Source: Lomentospora prolificans
Taxonomy: Eukaryota; Ascomycota; Sordariomycetes; Microascales; Microascaceae
NCBI GenBank assembly: GCA_029532625.1
Contig: JARFXM010000002.1
Span: 310,001-374,000, forward strand
DNA length: 64,000 nt
Direction: 5' to 3'
In this document: piece by piece, positions 53,250 to 64,000 of the stretch
How positions within the stretch are numbered: position 1 is the first letter of the stretch
Layout: each line of letters starts with the position of its first letter
Program-made: the position numbers and the translations under genes
The notes under the pieces: model-generated
Told to the model about the DNA's origin: nothing
Database searches by the model: none
What the model saw: the letters and a program-made list of their open reading frames with translations, nothing else

Positions 53250-54971
53250 ATGACCTTTGACATCGAGAAGAGTACGTGCGGTCTCCGCCTGCGCTCTGCC
53301 CTTCCACCGGAGCCTAACTTGATCTAGACGCCTATAATACCGGCGACAAGAACTCTTTCGCCTGGTCTAGCGCGCGCCAGCGATGGCCTGTTATCCTCGT
53401 CAGTTCACCCTTCACCAGCCCTCGTCGCAAGTTCACACTGCTAACGTTTCCTCTTTGCCCTAGACAACCGCCATTGACGATGTCTACCGAACCGTAAATG
53501 TCGAGACAGACCCCGAAGTCGTCAATGAGGGCAAGAAGATACTCGAATCTCTCGCCCGCCTCAAATATGAGATTCAACACGATCGCCAGATATCGTACGC
53601 CTCCGCGCCCATCTACTCGCACCCGTGGCTAACAAGATGTGTAAAGCCCCATCCCCGACGACGGATACCCTGATGTCGCCCTCTACAATGATGAGCTGGC
53701 TAAGCTTGAGCCCGCAACCTGGCTCAATGCCCCCTGGCTCTTCTCCGAGTGCTACCTCTACAGGTAATATAACCCCCCCCCCCGGGGGCGCCCACATCCC
53801 ACCTTGCGACCGCGGCAGCCGGGCTAACGCACCATGTCTAGGCTCGTAAGCACCTACTTCACGACAACCACCCACTGGAAGACCTACGACCTCTTCCGCC
53901 GCCAAAAGATCAAGACCTTCCGCTCCTCCCGCACCGCCGTCCTCGAGCTCGCCTCTCGTTATCGCGCCCTCGTCACCCAGCTCCAAACCGGCGAGGATAT
54001 TCCCGACGAGGCCGAGCGTCTCATGTTCACCGAGATGCTCGAGGTGTGTCTCTGGGGCAACGCCACGGATCTGTCTCTCCTGACGACGCTCACCTACGAG
54101 GATATCCAGAAGCTGCAAGGCTCCGAGGCGCGCAAGGCGTCGGAGAAGAACATTCTCGCAAATGACACTGCCATGGCGTTCGAGCTCCTGAAAAAAGCCA
54201 AAGCCGAGGGCAAGGCTGAGCGCAGGGTCGATATTGTCCTCGACAACTCTGGTTTCGAGCTCTACGTCGATCTCATCTTGGCCGGGTACCTTCTCTCCTC
54301 CGGCCTCGCGACAAACATCGTCCTCCATCCCAAGTCGATCCCTTGGTTCGTGTCCGACGTGTTGCCTGGTGACTTTGCCCACATTATCAGCTGCTTGGCG
54401 AATCCCAAGCCCTTTTACGAGACGCCTTCAGACGACGAGAGCCTTCAGGACAAGACGCCCCCGCCCCTCGCCGACTCGGATGCCGAGAACCTCGCTTTCC
54501 TGTTTGAGCAGTGGAGCCGCTTCCACGCAGAAGGCCAGATCATCCTCCGCCCCAACAGGTTCTGGACGCACGGAGGAAGCTTCTGGAGGATGCCCACTGA
54601 GGCCAAGGATCTCTTTGAGGATTTGAAGACGAGTGAACTCGTCATCTTCAAGGGCGACTTGAACTACCGAAAGCTCGTGGCAGATGTAAGTTCTTCCCTG
54701 GGGAGCCCCTATTCTTACTCTCTGTTCTTACCATCTATAGGCTGCTTGGGATCCCACAACCCCTTTCACCACCGCCCTCGGTCCTCTTGGTCCCGGCTCG
54801 GGTGTCAACGTCCTCTCTCTGCGTACTTGTAAAGCGGACGTCGTCGTCGGTCTTGAACCCGGCGTAGATGAGAAACTCAGGGCCACGGAGGGCGGTGGCG
54901 GAGATTCTGGTGCGAGAAAGTGGGCGTGGTCTGGAAAGTGGGCAGTTATTTCCTTTTCGCCTCGAAAGTAG
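53250..54971 (+). CDS. ARMT1/DUF89 family damage-control phosphatase
   Basis: The six exons are 53250-53271, 53328-53398, 53464-53594, 53647-53763, 53842-54685 and 54741-54971, giving 471 residues, the usual length for the family. It belongs to the metal-dependent DUF89 phosphatases, subfamily III (human ARMT1, yeast YMR027W), which are thought to remove damaged or excess sugar phosphates. Visible hallmarks are WGNATDLSLL (about 185-194), DNSGFELYVD (Asp248, Asn249, Glu253; metal and substrate site) and the subfamily-III RTxK motif as RTCKADVVVGL (423-433). The human member was also proposed as a protein-glutamate methyltransferase, which is disputed. Introns are 52-78 nt; intron four contains an 11-base C run followed by five Gs. 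The start ATG has a good context (CCACCATGACC). No damage was seen. Confidence 0.9.
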
Positions 54972-55565
54972 AGTGTAACGAGCATTTCATAGATCTCCGC
55001 ATATACTAGAGTGGTGAATAGACTTGAGATAATACGCCATGCTTGAGATAATACGCCATGCTTGTACTTTCAAACCTGGCAATACAAAGCAGATTCCAAC
55101 ATCACCGTGGCTTAGCTTTGTCCAATGCCTGATGGCTCCCCGAATCCCGGCGGAAGCCAGTACGTTGCCGTACCTCTAGACCGAGAATGAGACACAAGCT
55201 TATCTATGTTTGTGATATCTCGGTGCCGATCCCTAAATTAGGATCATCATGGCCACTTGTCGCCATGCCTACTGCCCTCTGAATCACCCATTTTCCCATG
55301 ATTGCTTTTCTGTCGAAATCCCACTGAGAAGTGTGAAGATGGTCTTTGAATTTGATGCTGACCCGAGTAAAGATCGAGATAGAGATAGTATACTTACTAC
55401 GGCAATTAGCCCTCATGCAATCAATGCCAACCAAATCATCTACATCATGAATATTAGTTCAACGTATCTGCCTCCGCAAGATGCCCATCTCTATACCCAT
55501 TCCCAAACGCCAGGCCACGGAAAAGCCTACCGCCAAGCCAAAGCAATAGAGTGCAGTATACCCTC
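54972..55565. other. Convergent 3' flanks with a 19-bp tandem duplication
   Basis: The space between the ARMT1-like and T5orf172 genes. No gene was seen. It contains the perfect 19-bp direct repeat described separately. Confidence 0.5.
55023..55060. repeat. Perfect tandem duplication, 2 x 19 bp
   Basis: The unit CTTGAGATAATACGCCATG occurs twice head to tail (55023-55041 and 55042-55060), about 50 bases past the ARMT1-like stop codon. There is no mismatch, so the duplication looks recent. Confidence 0.9.
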
Positions 55566-56915
55566 TCAAACCCTCGCCTCATCCCACGCAACCCACCGGC
55601 GAATAACCTCATCCACAACTCTGACCTCCCCCCTCGAAGCCCCAACCTCAAACCACTCCCTATGCTCCTTCCCACAAGCCCCGCACGTCTCCAGCTCCGC
55701 CCTCAGCCCCATGCCCTGCAGCTCCAGATGAATCAACCTCTCCACCTTCCTCACATGCGGCGTCATCCTCGGCAACCCCCTCGCCGCCGGACTAAGCCTG
55801 TTGCCGTCCCTTCCGGCACCGCTACTCCCCGACACGCTCCGTTCCGACCCGGGGATGTACGGGTAGAACCGGAGCACCTCGACGTCGTAATCGCATTGTC
55901 GCGACCACTGGTTCATGCGCCGCTGCACGTTGGCGGCCCTCCCGATCTTCAGCAGCATCGTCTTCCTCTTCCTGCCCGCTCCATCGCCACCACCGCCGCC
56001 ATTTTTGCCCGGCGTCTTCTCGTAGTAGGAGAGCATTGCGTCGCTGGCGCGCCGCTGGCTGCTGTGCCGGGGCGAGCCGGACCCCGAGACTTTGGACGGG
56101 GGCGCGAGGAACTGCCGAGCTGCGTCGACGGGCGGCTTCGAGTCCGTCGGCGTCATCCAAAACATGTAAATGTAGCCCGGCTCCTCGGATTCCACGTACG
56201 GCTTTGCTAGTTCCGCCATGAGGACCGCCGCCGTTTGCGGATCCGTGGATGCTGGGATGAGAGAGAGGTAATTTCCTGCTTGCTGCTTTCCGGACGACTT
56301 CCTGTTTTGCGCCGACTCCGGTCCGTATAACCTCGCAGGGGCAGATTGCGCGCTCGTCGAAGCTGTCGGCCTGGGCTTTGTGGGCGTCGAGACCACGCTC
56401 GGCTTCCCTCCATCGATCCTTTGCACTGGTCTCGGCTGCGGCCTCTCGGGCTGTCTCCGGGGCTCCTCAAGCGGAATATGGAAACAGAAGCAACACAGGA
56501 GCGTCTTCCGCGCACTCTTCTTCTTCTTCCTCCCGCCACCACCCTGAATCTGTCCCTCTACCTGCGGCCTCCTCGCCTTCTTCTCACCAACCCCCGAGTC
56601 CACCCCCAAAATCCCCAACCGATCCGTCAACGTGTCGATACTTGATCTTGCTACCAAAACACCGCTCTTTCTCCCGCCCTGTGGCGACGGGCTCGGCGAG
56701 TGATGTGCTGCCTGGACCTTGTGCTGCCAGCAATAGAGCTCCTCCGAGTCCAACTTCTTCCGTGACCACTTAGAGGACGGTGATCCGGCCGTGGAGCCTG
56801 TGAGGGGGCGGCGGCAGGGGTTTCCGTTGGAAGTGATGCCGTGGCATGTTGTTTCGGCGTCGAGGGAGTCGGAGCGGGAGAGGTATGATTCTGGCGTGTT
56901 GGGTATGAATGGCAT
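55566..56915 (-). CDS. T5orf172 (DUF1766, GIY-YIG-like) protein with N-terminal Cys/His motif
   Basis: A 449-residue single-exon protein. The C-terminal half (about 240-440) is a T5orf172/MUG113-type domain of the GIY-YIG superfamily: GYIYMFWMTP, the KIGRAANVQRRMNQW block, and HREWFEV near the end, with the conserved Lys, Arg and Glu in place. A Gly-rich insertion (KNGGGGGDGAG) sits before KIGRA. The N-terminus carries a possible zinc site: TTCHGITSNGNPCRRPL (C24, C34) and ELYCWQHK (C62, H65). The middle is disordered and basic (GRKKKKSARKTLLCCFCF). Domains of this type occur in fungal and phage proteins; nuclease activity is suspected but, to my knowledge, not shown. The start is the first ATG and no intron is needed. 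It lies tail to tail with the ARMT1-like gene. Confidence 0.85.
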   Translation of the reverse strand: MPFIPNTPESYLSRSDSLDAETTCHGITSNGNPCRRPLTGSTAGSPSSKWSRKKLDSEELYCWQHKVQAAHHSPSPSPQGGRKSGVLVARSSIDTLTDRLGILGVDSGVGEKKARRPQVEGQIQGGGGRKKKKSARKTLLCCFCFHIPLEEPRRQPERPQPRPVQRIDGGKPSVVSTPTKPRPTASTSAQSAPARLYGPESAQNRKSSGKQQAGNYLSLIPASTDPQTAAVLMAELAKPYVESEEPGYIYMFWMTPTDSKPPVDAARQFLAPPSKVSGSGSPRHSSQRRASDAMLSYYEKTPGKNGGGGGDGAGRKRKTMLLKIGRAANVQRRMNQWSRQCDYDVEVLRFYPYIPGSERSVSGSSGAGRDGNRLSPAARGLPRMTPHVRKVERLIHLELQGMGLRAELETCGACGKEHREWFEVGASRGEVRVVDEVIRRWVAWDEARV

Positions 56916-58477
56916 TTTTCTTATAAGGCGTGGTTTCTAGAATATTATGAAAAGTGAAGCAGGGAGGAAGCGAGAAATTGAGAAGAAGAGTAGGTGTATG
57001 AGGTTAATCGCAACGAAAGCGTCGAGCGAGACAGGCGGTGTCGAAGGATGCTATATACACCACTGCCTCGCAAGAACGCTCTACAGGCGCCAATAGAAGA
57101 CCTGCCAGTCCAGGAAAAAGAAAAAAAAGAAAACAGTACCACTCATCTACTGAATTCGCGATCCAAACGAGATACAAAATGCAGCAATAAAAGGCATCTC
57201 TTAGACTCTAAATTCTGCCCAAACCACCCACTCAAGCCTCATCCGAACCAGCCCAAGTGACGTGCAAGTGATTCGACGCCAGGCCTCCTCCCTCCCAAAA
57301 ACCCCTTGGAAACCAAGGCGGCACTTGCTGCGACTCGCTGCCTAGACCCGCACACTCTCCCCCCGCGCCTCGTCAGGGTTGGGAACCCACTCATGCGAGC
57401 AGTTTAGTCTCAGGACCCAGATGCCAGATGCGTATTCGGGGTGGCTGGGGAGGGAGAATCTGCGACCAAGTCTTTGCCGCATGCGAGGCGATGCAAGAAA
57501 GCGGAAGGAGCGGTCATGTCCGTGGTGAATTTCTGGCCAATCACAAGGGAGAGGTGGATAACTCCCCCAATCAGAGTTACGGAAACTAGACCTGGACCAC
57601 TTCCATGGCTGGTCTCATTGGCTAGAAATGTTCAAGGTCGAAACTTGACTCCTGATTTCCCAAAATTCCACACGCCTCAAGTATTAATAGTAGTGGATCA
57701 CAACTACAGAATCTCACTTCATAGCAACTCTGCAGACGGAGACGCTGCGAGGTACCTTCAAAGACCCAATAGTTGGGTCTAATGAGGGATGACGGGCAAA
57801 GTGCGGAGACCCGAGGTGTAGCCTCAAGCTTGTGGAAACGGTTCTTGAACAATGTCGAGTAAATCAATACTGTACACTAAATACAACCTACACTACAAAA
57901 TGTCGTCTCTGGTCTAACCCTGGAGTCCCCCAATATACCACACATCTGAGCCAGCGACCGAGCATAATAAAAGCGACTCAACTCCCTTTGCCAGGAGAGA
58001 CCAAACTACGCCGAGAGTTGCCGTCGTGAAAACGTGAACCCCTACCGACAAGTACATGAACTCGTAAACCGAAGGAGGACGGGCTTTGCCTTGGCTTTAG
58101 CACAAATACAAACAGAGACCCTACTCTCATACCAGAAAACGCAAAATCGAGGGAAGAGGAAAGGATGGGGAGGCCTTCTCCAACAAGAGCCAGCCGCACA
58201 CGTGCAAAAAAGTAACATCATTCGCAGGGAGAGAAGATCACTGAATTTGTTTCGTGCCTTTCTACTCTGCTAGCTGCTTCTTCTGACAGCTTCGTAAAAC
58301 GGGATCGAGTGAGATAATAAAAAACATAAATGGAAGCGAATGAAGGGAAAACAGAACAAAAAAAAAACCAGAAGCAAGAACGGAACAAGAAAAGGAAACG
58401 AAGGACTGATCCTGAACTCCTGTTAAGCCTCAAGAACGGGCGCTGAGGCTTCCAGCGGAAGAGGAAGTCGCCACGGA

Positions 58478-58508
<31 letters not shown>

Positions 58509-59043
58509 GGGAGAGAGGGAGAGAGACGAAGGAGGTTCAGACATCAACCTCGGAACCCAGGGTGGACGATGGAAGAAAGGAAAAGTACAAGCGGATGAAG
58601 AACGGTAGGTGCCAAACAGCCCATATCTGGGAGTTTATAGAACCCATGCCCATACCCTCGATTGAGACAAAACACACGTCTCCCCTCTCCTCGGTGGGTT
58701 TGGCGACCCCTCTCCTCTCGCGCAGCGCTGTCTCTCTTGCTCCTGCATGCACCTGCACCCGAAAAGTTGGTTTCCAGCACATCGCAATCCCGCTCTGCAA
58801 CGACAACCCGTATTCCCCTACCGCCTCCCTGGCGAAAATGAGACACCGGCCAGAAAAACAAAGCAGAAGAAAACCAGAGACACGAAGTCGAACCTAACCG
58901 TCAACAATGCAAACCGAACCGGTTTCCGATTCGCCTTTCCCTTCCCTTTGGCCCCCTTCCCTTTTTGCCCGCTCGCGTCCCTAAAAGAAGAAAAACTTTA
59001 AGCCGCTATAGCAGTGCGAAAGAGTCGTCTAGTGCAACCGCCT
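56916..59043. other. Intergenic, T5orf172 promoter and CCR4 3' flank
   Basis: About 2.1 kb. No gene was accepted; a 113-codon open frame at 57441-57782 has no codon bias. A GA-rich microsatellite lies at about 58479-58525. The region right of ~58 kb is probably the CCR4 3' untranslated region and flank. Confidence 0.5.
58479..58525. repeat. GA-rich microsatellite
   Basis: Imperfect GAGATA/GA repeats grading into an uninterrupted GA run and GAGAGG words, in non-coding DNA between the T5orf172 and CCR4 genes. Confidence 0.8.
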
Positions 59044-61243
59044 CTAGCGGTTGCGATCGTTGGACCCCGATCCGAAATCGGGCTCCGGCAACACCTTCTT
59101 GTCCTTCCGCGCCTTGATGACGAAGTCCGCCATGATCTGGATGTGGTCGGCAGGGAAGTGGTAGTTGGGGAAAGACGGCACTCTCTTGAGATATTCCGAA
59201 TCCGGGGGCCCAAGGAGCTCGACAACCTCGAGCGTGTTGGTTGAGTACCACAGGTAATCGATGACATCGGCAAAACCCGGGGTATAGTTGGTGAACGGGA
59301 GCTGGTCGGGGGTCCCTTTGACGTGGGCGTAGGCATCTCGAAGGCTGAACGGGTGCTCGATACCATCCCTGGTGAAGCTACCGTACTGGTAGTTGCTGAT
59401 CTCCAGATGGTCCGGCGGCACGCGACCGAGGTTCATGAGCTCGTACACGGAACTGTCCTCCTGGGAATTGAAGTCGCCGCAGACGAGGAGAGGAATATCC
59501 GTATTGTTACGGTATTCCTGGCTGGGCGCCGGTTCGGGCGCCGGGGTAGGTGCCTCTTGACTCTCATCGCCCGTCGCACGGCTGGCCGAGAAGGTGAGGA
59601 GCTTCTTGTCTTTAACGGCCGGCCACCTAGCATACTTCTCGGCCATCTTTGTTACGTGCTCCATGAGGATACCCGTCTGGATAGTCTTGACGTCGGCTAG
59701 CGCAGAGTCCCAGGTCAGGTGGACGTTGACCAGAATTATCCTCGCGCCCGTGAGTCGGCTCTCGAAGAAGCAGATGACCGCAATGTTGTCCTTGGGCATC
59801 ACTCGGTTGAAAACGTCGTGCTGGTTCTTCATGTCGGGCCTGTTGATGGCAATGCTGGCGAACTCAATCACCTGCTTGTCAAGTAACACGTACTTGCTGC
59901 CCTTCCAGAACACCGCACATCCGTCCACTCCCAAGGCGTCCTTCTCTGACATTGTCTTGGCACGTGTCTTGGGCCACTGCACACCCTTGTAGTCGTACTT
60001 GGCAAGCTCGGGGGAGAAGTCTTCCTTAAACGCCTCCGTAGAGATCTCCTGTAGACAGAGGAAGTCGGCATCGCGATATCGGAGCTCCTCGAAAATGCAT
60101 TCCTTTCGGTAATCCCAGTTGAGAGCGGCCGTGGGTGTGTATCCATAAGTCTGCGAGGTAGCATACTTGTCGCACAAAACGTTCCACGTGAGGACCTTGA
60201 ATCGCTCGAGGTTCGACGAGACATCTTCTTGGATCGTGATCATGTCGCGCATCGGGGGTGGTTCGGGAACTGCAGAGGTGGATTAGCACGTCGAAACGGT
60301 AGGGTGACCGCAATACGTCACGGCCACATTCGATACTTGGCAACTCACCGGGAGCCTGTTCGCGGAGATAAGTGATAAGGCTCTTGGTTCCTTTTTCCAT
60401 GATCTCCTGACGGAGTTCTGGGGCCAGCTGCATATTGCCCTCTATTCCGAGCATTTCTAAGAGATGGAGCGATCCAAGCTCGTAGGGTAGCGTCCTGAGG
60501 CGGTTGTTGAAGAGGAGAAGCGTCCTCAGGTATGTGCACATGCCAAGTTCAGCGGGCAATTCGGTGATCTCGTTGTACGATGCGTCTAGATGAGTGAGCT
60601 GTCGGAGACGACCAACGGCCGGCGGGAGGCGACTGAGCTTATTAGAGGCGATGTAGAGCTCGCGCAAGAACTCATATGCGAAAAGAGACGGAGAAAGGTT
60701 GCGAAGGCCCTGCCCACTAAGATCTAGGTTGTACCAATCCTGGCGCTTCGCTACTTTCTCCATGGCCATGGGCCGTCGCATATCTTCAGTATCGGCCTGG
60801 CCAGAGCCCGAATTGGTCGGCGCGGGGAGCCCGATGCCTTTATTCTCGGACGCCTTCAACCTTGCGTAGTAATGCGGCTGGTGCTGATCGGTCATAGCGA
60901 TATGGGCGCGTTCGGCATCCTTATATAGGCGAAGCTGTTTGGCCCAGTGCTCGTTGATGACTTGGCCCTGTCCGGCGCTGGGAGTGGTGGCGTGTCCATT
61001 CTGGAGGCTATTGGTGCTGTAGGGGTTCGCGTTGGAGAGCGCCGAGTAGTTGGATGGGTGGGCGAGGTTCGGGTTGCCGCCGTTATGTGCGTTCGGGTCC
61101 TGTTGCACGCCTTGGTGGTGCTGACCAGGGCCAGCGTGCTGATGGGAGGCGTGAGGTTGCTGGAAATTATAGAGCAGTTGCTGTATGCCCCGGCCAGACT
61201 GGCCGTTGAGGGGTTGCCCCCTGCCGGCCTGCGCGCCAAACAT
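59044..61243 (-). CDS. CCR4: CCR4 deadenylase (CCR4-NOT catalytic subunit)
   Basis: The two exons are 61243-60349 and 60269-59044, giving 706 residues. The 79-nt intron (GTGAGT, CTAAT, CTGCAG) joins REQAP to VPEPPPMRDM. The N-terminal ~90 residues are Gln/His/Asn-rich. Leucine-rich repeats span about 170-272 (for example LRELYIASNKLSRLPPAVGR), and in yeast these contact the NOT scaffold. The exonuclease-endonuclease-phosphatase domain begins near residue 320 (FKVLTWNVLCDKYA). Catalytic and metal residues are visible: Glu373 in FLCLQEIS, Asp564 and Asn566 in CGDFNSQEDS, the Asp of FADVIDYLWYS, and Asp673 and His674 in FPADHIQ. It shortens poly(A) tails as the catalytic subunit of CCR4-NOT in the cytoplasm. 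It is complete and shows no missing key residue. An additional short upstream exon is possible, since some orthologues start earlier. Confidence 0.95.
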
Positions 61244-64000
61244 GTCCTCTCAACCGCAAGCGACGGTAACTCAACCTTGATTGGGTATGCACGGAGTGGA
61301 AGGAGAGAGGGGAGGAGGAGGAGAGTTAGGTTGGGGAGGTTGAGCTCAAAGAGGCACGTTTCTAGGTATAGGATCGATCGGTAACCGTAAGGGTTTGGGG
61401 TAAGAGTTAATCAACGTAACGGCTTCTGGTAACGGAGTCGGGTCACCGGTAATCATGGGGTATCGACGGGAGTAGCAGTTAGATGATAGACACCACGGTC
61501 AATGGGTGGTGGGAATTGGTGGAAGTGGATGGGACGCGACGAGGAAGAAGACGACGTGGTGGTAAGACTGCGAGGGAGATTGTAAACTGGCATGAGCTGT
61601 CGCGGTGTGCCGCTTTGATACATGAAGCTTCTAGGAAGAGAAATACGTAGTCCCCGAAGGGTACCTGGAGCTTTATGCGGAGATCGAGGATGGCTTGACG
61701 TGATGCTTAGGCTCGGATTGGTCAGAAGCCATGTATACCTGTCGAAAGGCTCGAGTCGTAGGGGTCAATAAGGCGGAGGTGTCTCGTCTTTCGGCGTAAT
61801 TGCGTTGAAGTTGCGTCTATCTTGGCATGGCCGCGAGGCTGGGAGCGCGACGAGGGGCCGGTGAGGGGATGGGCCTGAGAGACAGGCACGGGAGGGTTAG
61901 AATAGCCCAATGGAACAAGCAACAGCTATGGCGACGAAGCGAATTGGAGGCCCTTGATGCTGGAAGACTTTACCGAAGCTCGACTGGCTGTAGAAGAGGG
62001 CACCAACAAGGGCGGCAAGACTCACTAGAACGAGAACCCAGGTAAATGTGGTTTGTGGGAAAAAAAACAAGGATGCCGGTCAAGGGCGAAATGACAAAAC
62101 GAATGGTACGTGGTCGTCGCTATAAGATTTGAATTGGTCAATCAATACTGGGGTGCACCGTAGTTGTGTTGATGATGAGATAAACACGGGCAAAGAATAA
62201 AGTGTTTCGAAGTAGTCGTCGTGGTCGGGTGTTTCCTGAGAGGAGGTTGACGAAGGGCGGCTGGCTGGAGAAACTGGCGTTAAGGGTACAGGGTAGGCGT
62301 ACCTGTGCTGGTGCTGTGCTCCTGCTCCTGTGTGTCTCGCACCTACGGTCCCGAGTAGGAGTCAGGCATGTGTGGGGTGGACAGCCAGCTGGGACAGGTT
62401 CTCTGAGCAGCTCTCGTCGGGCATTGGCACTGTCAGCCTGGTCATGTGATGGGCACCAGGCTGAGACGACTTGGGCACAATGTTAATATATGAAGCATAC
62501 GAAGTACTTCGTAATACATTTGTATTTTTTAGAGTGAAGCCTCGACGGCATGGGACGCCAACCCCCGCCGCCAGCTGCTCGGTGAAAGGCACACCGAGCA
62601 ATTGGCGCTGACGGGACACATATGGATGGACTTGCAAGGACATGAAGATTTTCCAATTAATAGATTTTTTTTAGACTCTATCGCCTCTGAAACTCTTTAG
62701 AAACTTCTATCAGAACAAAAGAAAGGGAATGAGGGAATGGGGGTCATTGGGCACTTGGAGTCGGGACCTCGATCTTCATAATCCTACCGTCTGCTTCCCA
62801 TGTCCCCGAGGCACTCGAGACATCCCTCTTCCGTTCAGCTCAATGCATCCGGAAAAGGGACATCTAGGTGTTTCGCCGCAGTATACTTCTCTGAAAGTTT
62901 TACGGTCCGACTTTTACGCGTTTGCTTTTGCTTGTGCTTCAAGCACACTCATCCTCATCAGCCAGCGGAATGACACCATTACTACTGGAACAAAGCAACC
63001 GTGCCTCAGGCCTCGATCCGGCTGGCTCCATCCGGTTCGATTCTTACAGTAGTATGGGAGAACCTGGAAAGCAGCGCTCAAAGCCACTGTCATAAGACCC
63101 AAATTTTATCGCCTGATACCTATTATAAACAGGACCAGTCGTCATTGGCCTATCAGGTAGAAGGAGCTCACCGAGGGGATGATAAGCCAAAGGAATCTCT
63201 TTGGGCATCACAAGCTTTCGATGCCATCAGCGTTGCCTCGTAGCTTGGCTCGCTTCACAATCTGGTTGTCTCCAAAAACAAACAAAAAATACAAAGCAAC
63301 AAAACTGATAGCCCAATTGAAGCGCGGATAAGGAACACTGAAAGGTTCAAAGTTATCCCGTTGGGTGTGCAGAATACGCCCCTAATGCCGACCGGTAGCC
63401 AGTGCCGCCTGCAGTACCGCGTGACCACAGGCCAGCTGCTTTTCTGGGGTTTAAGTATTAGTGGGCTTCTTCAACGTTGCTTTACGGAACACCGTGCACT
63501 CCATGCACACACACCGGTATTTGGGTTGTGTTCACCGCATAGGAATGGAAATTTCGCAATGGATGTGTGGATACAGGATCCATGGATGTTCTCCATATTA
63601 GATGAGGAGGGGTAGCTAGGCTGGGGTGGGTGAGGGGAAGATCAATGACACGCGGAGGGGTGGGGGAGGGGAGAGAGGTCGGGAAAAGCAGGCCAGCCAG
63701 CAAGCTCCAGAGGTCCTGAAGAATTAACGGGAGTTAGGTGATGGGAACAATTGAACCGGTATGAAAGACCACCTCTTGAAATGACATCAATATTTGGACT
63801 CTCCACGTTCGTATTGGGCATGTGCCAGCTCAGCATACGATCATCTTATATTACTCTTAAGAGCGACCACATATATACTGCTCGAAGGATGATTGCTCGC
63901 ATCGATAAACACCGGGAAACATTCATCTATCTATACAAGTCGGAATCCTCGCGCTTTCGGGTTCCAGCATGGCCTCTTTAGTCCTTTCGTCGGGCCAGGT
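61244..64000. other. CCR4 upstream region and right end of window
   Basis: No gene was supported in 2.75 kb. The first few hundred bases hold a GGAGGA purine tract and are probably the CCR4 leader and promoter. Further right there are short open frames only, with no codon bias and no known motifs. Confidence 0.5.

Noticed and set aside
53842..54832. Single-exon reading of the ARMT1-like gene ending at 54832
   Set aside because: That end reads through an intron. Splicing 54686-54740 restores the family C-terminus with the RTxK motif.

Overview
The window looks like nuclear DNA of a filamentous ascomycete, probably Sordariomycetes-like. Reasons: introns of about 50-100 nt with GTRNGT-type donors and CTRAC-like branch sites, two Zn2Cys6 regulators, a FHIP/RAI16-like endosome protein, a CCR4 deadenylase, and small secreted proteins, all spread between long pyrimidine-rich non-coding stretches. 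Species placement is inference. No tRNA, rRNA, CRISPR array or intact transposon was recognised. Coding sequences that could be trusted have clearly G/C-biased third codon positions; this was used to reject many open frames in the gene-poor parts.

Layout. 1-2104: nothing recognised. 2105-2901 (+): conserved-looking hypothetical gene interrupted by two one-base frame changes. 6567-7390 (-): two-exon proline/histidine-rich protein with a clear TATA box. 7.45-18.5 kb: 11 kb gene desert with homopolymers and microsatellites. 18519-20219 (-): DHCR24-like FAD oxidoreductase. 20990-22027 (-): ankyrin-repeat protein. 23814-27021 (+): FHIP-family protein, probable partner of Hook and FTS in dynein-driven early-endosome motility, with a 9-nt first coding exon. 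28850-29685 (+): secreted CBM52/IgE-binding-like protein with a GC-AG intron. 31824-32267 (+): 18-cysteine small secreted protein. 32862-34810 (-): Ser/Thr-rich secreted protein. 34.8-36.6 kb: unassigned coding-like block. 37625-39857 (-) and 45706-48041 (+): two Zn2Cys6 factors facing away from each other across 5.8 kb. 48553-50681 (-): seven-exon secreted amidase with a second GC-AG intron. 51378-52564 (-): lipid-droplet hydrolase LDAH-like. 53250-54971 (+): ARMT1/DUF89 metal-dependent phosphatase. 55566-56915 (-): T5orf172 (GIY-YIG-like) protein. 59044-61243 (-): CCR4 exonuclease with LRRs.

The genes do not form an obvious biosynthetic cluster. Most are housekeeping or cell-biology functions (mRNA decay, endosome transport, lipid droplet, metabolite repair, sterol-like redox). 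A central section (28.8-34.8 kb) holds three neighbouring secreted-protein genes, flanked by the two regulators. Exon boundaries were inferred by eye from splice consensus plus frame and motif continuity, not from transcript data.
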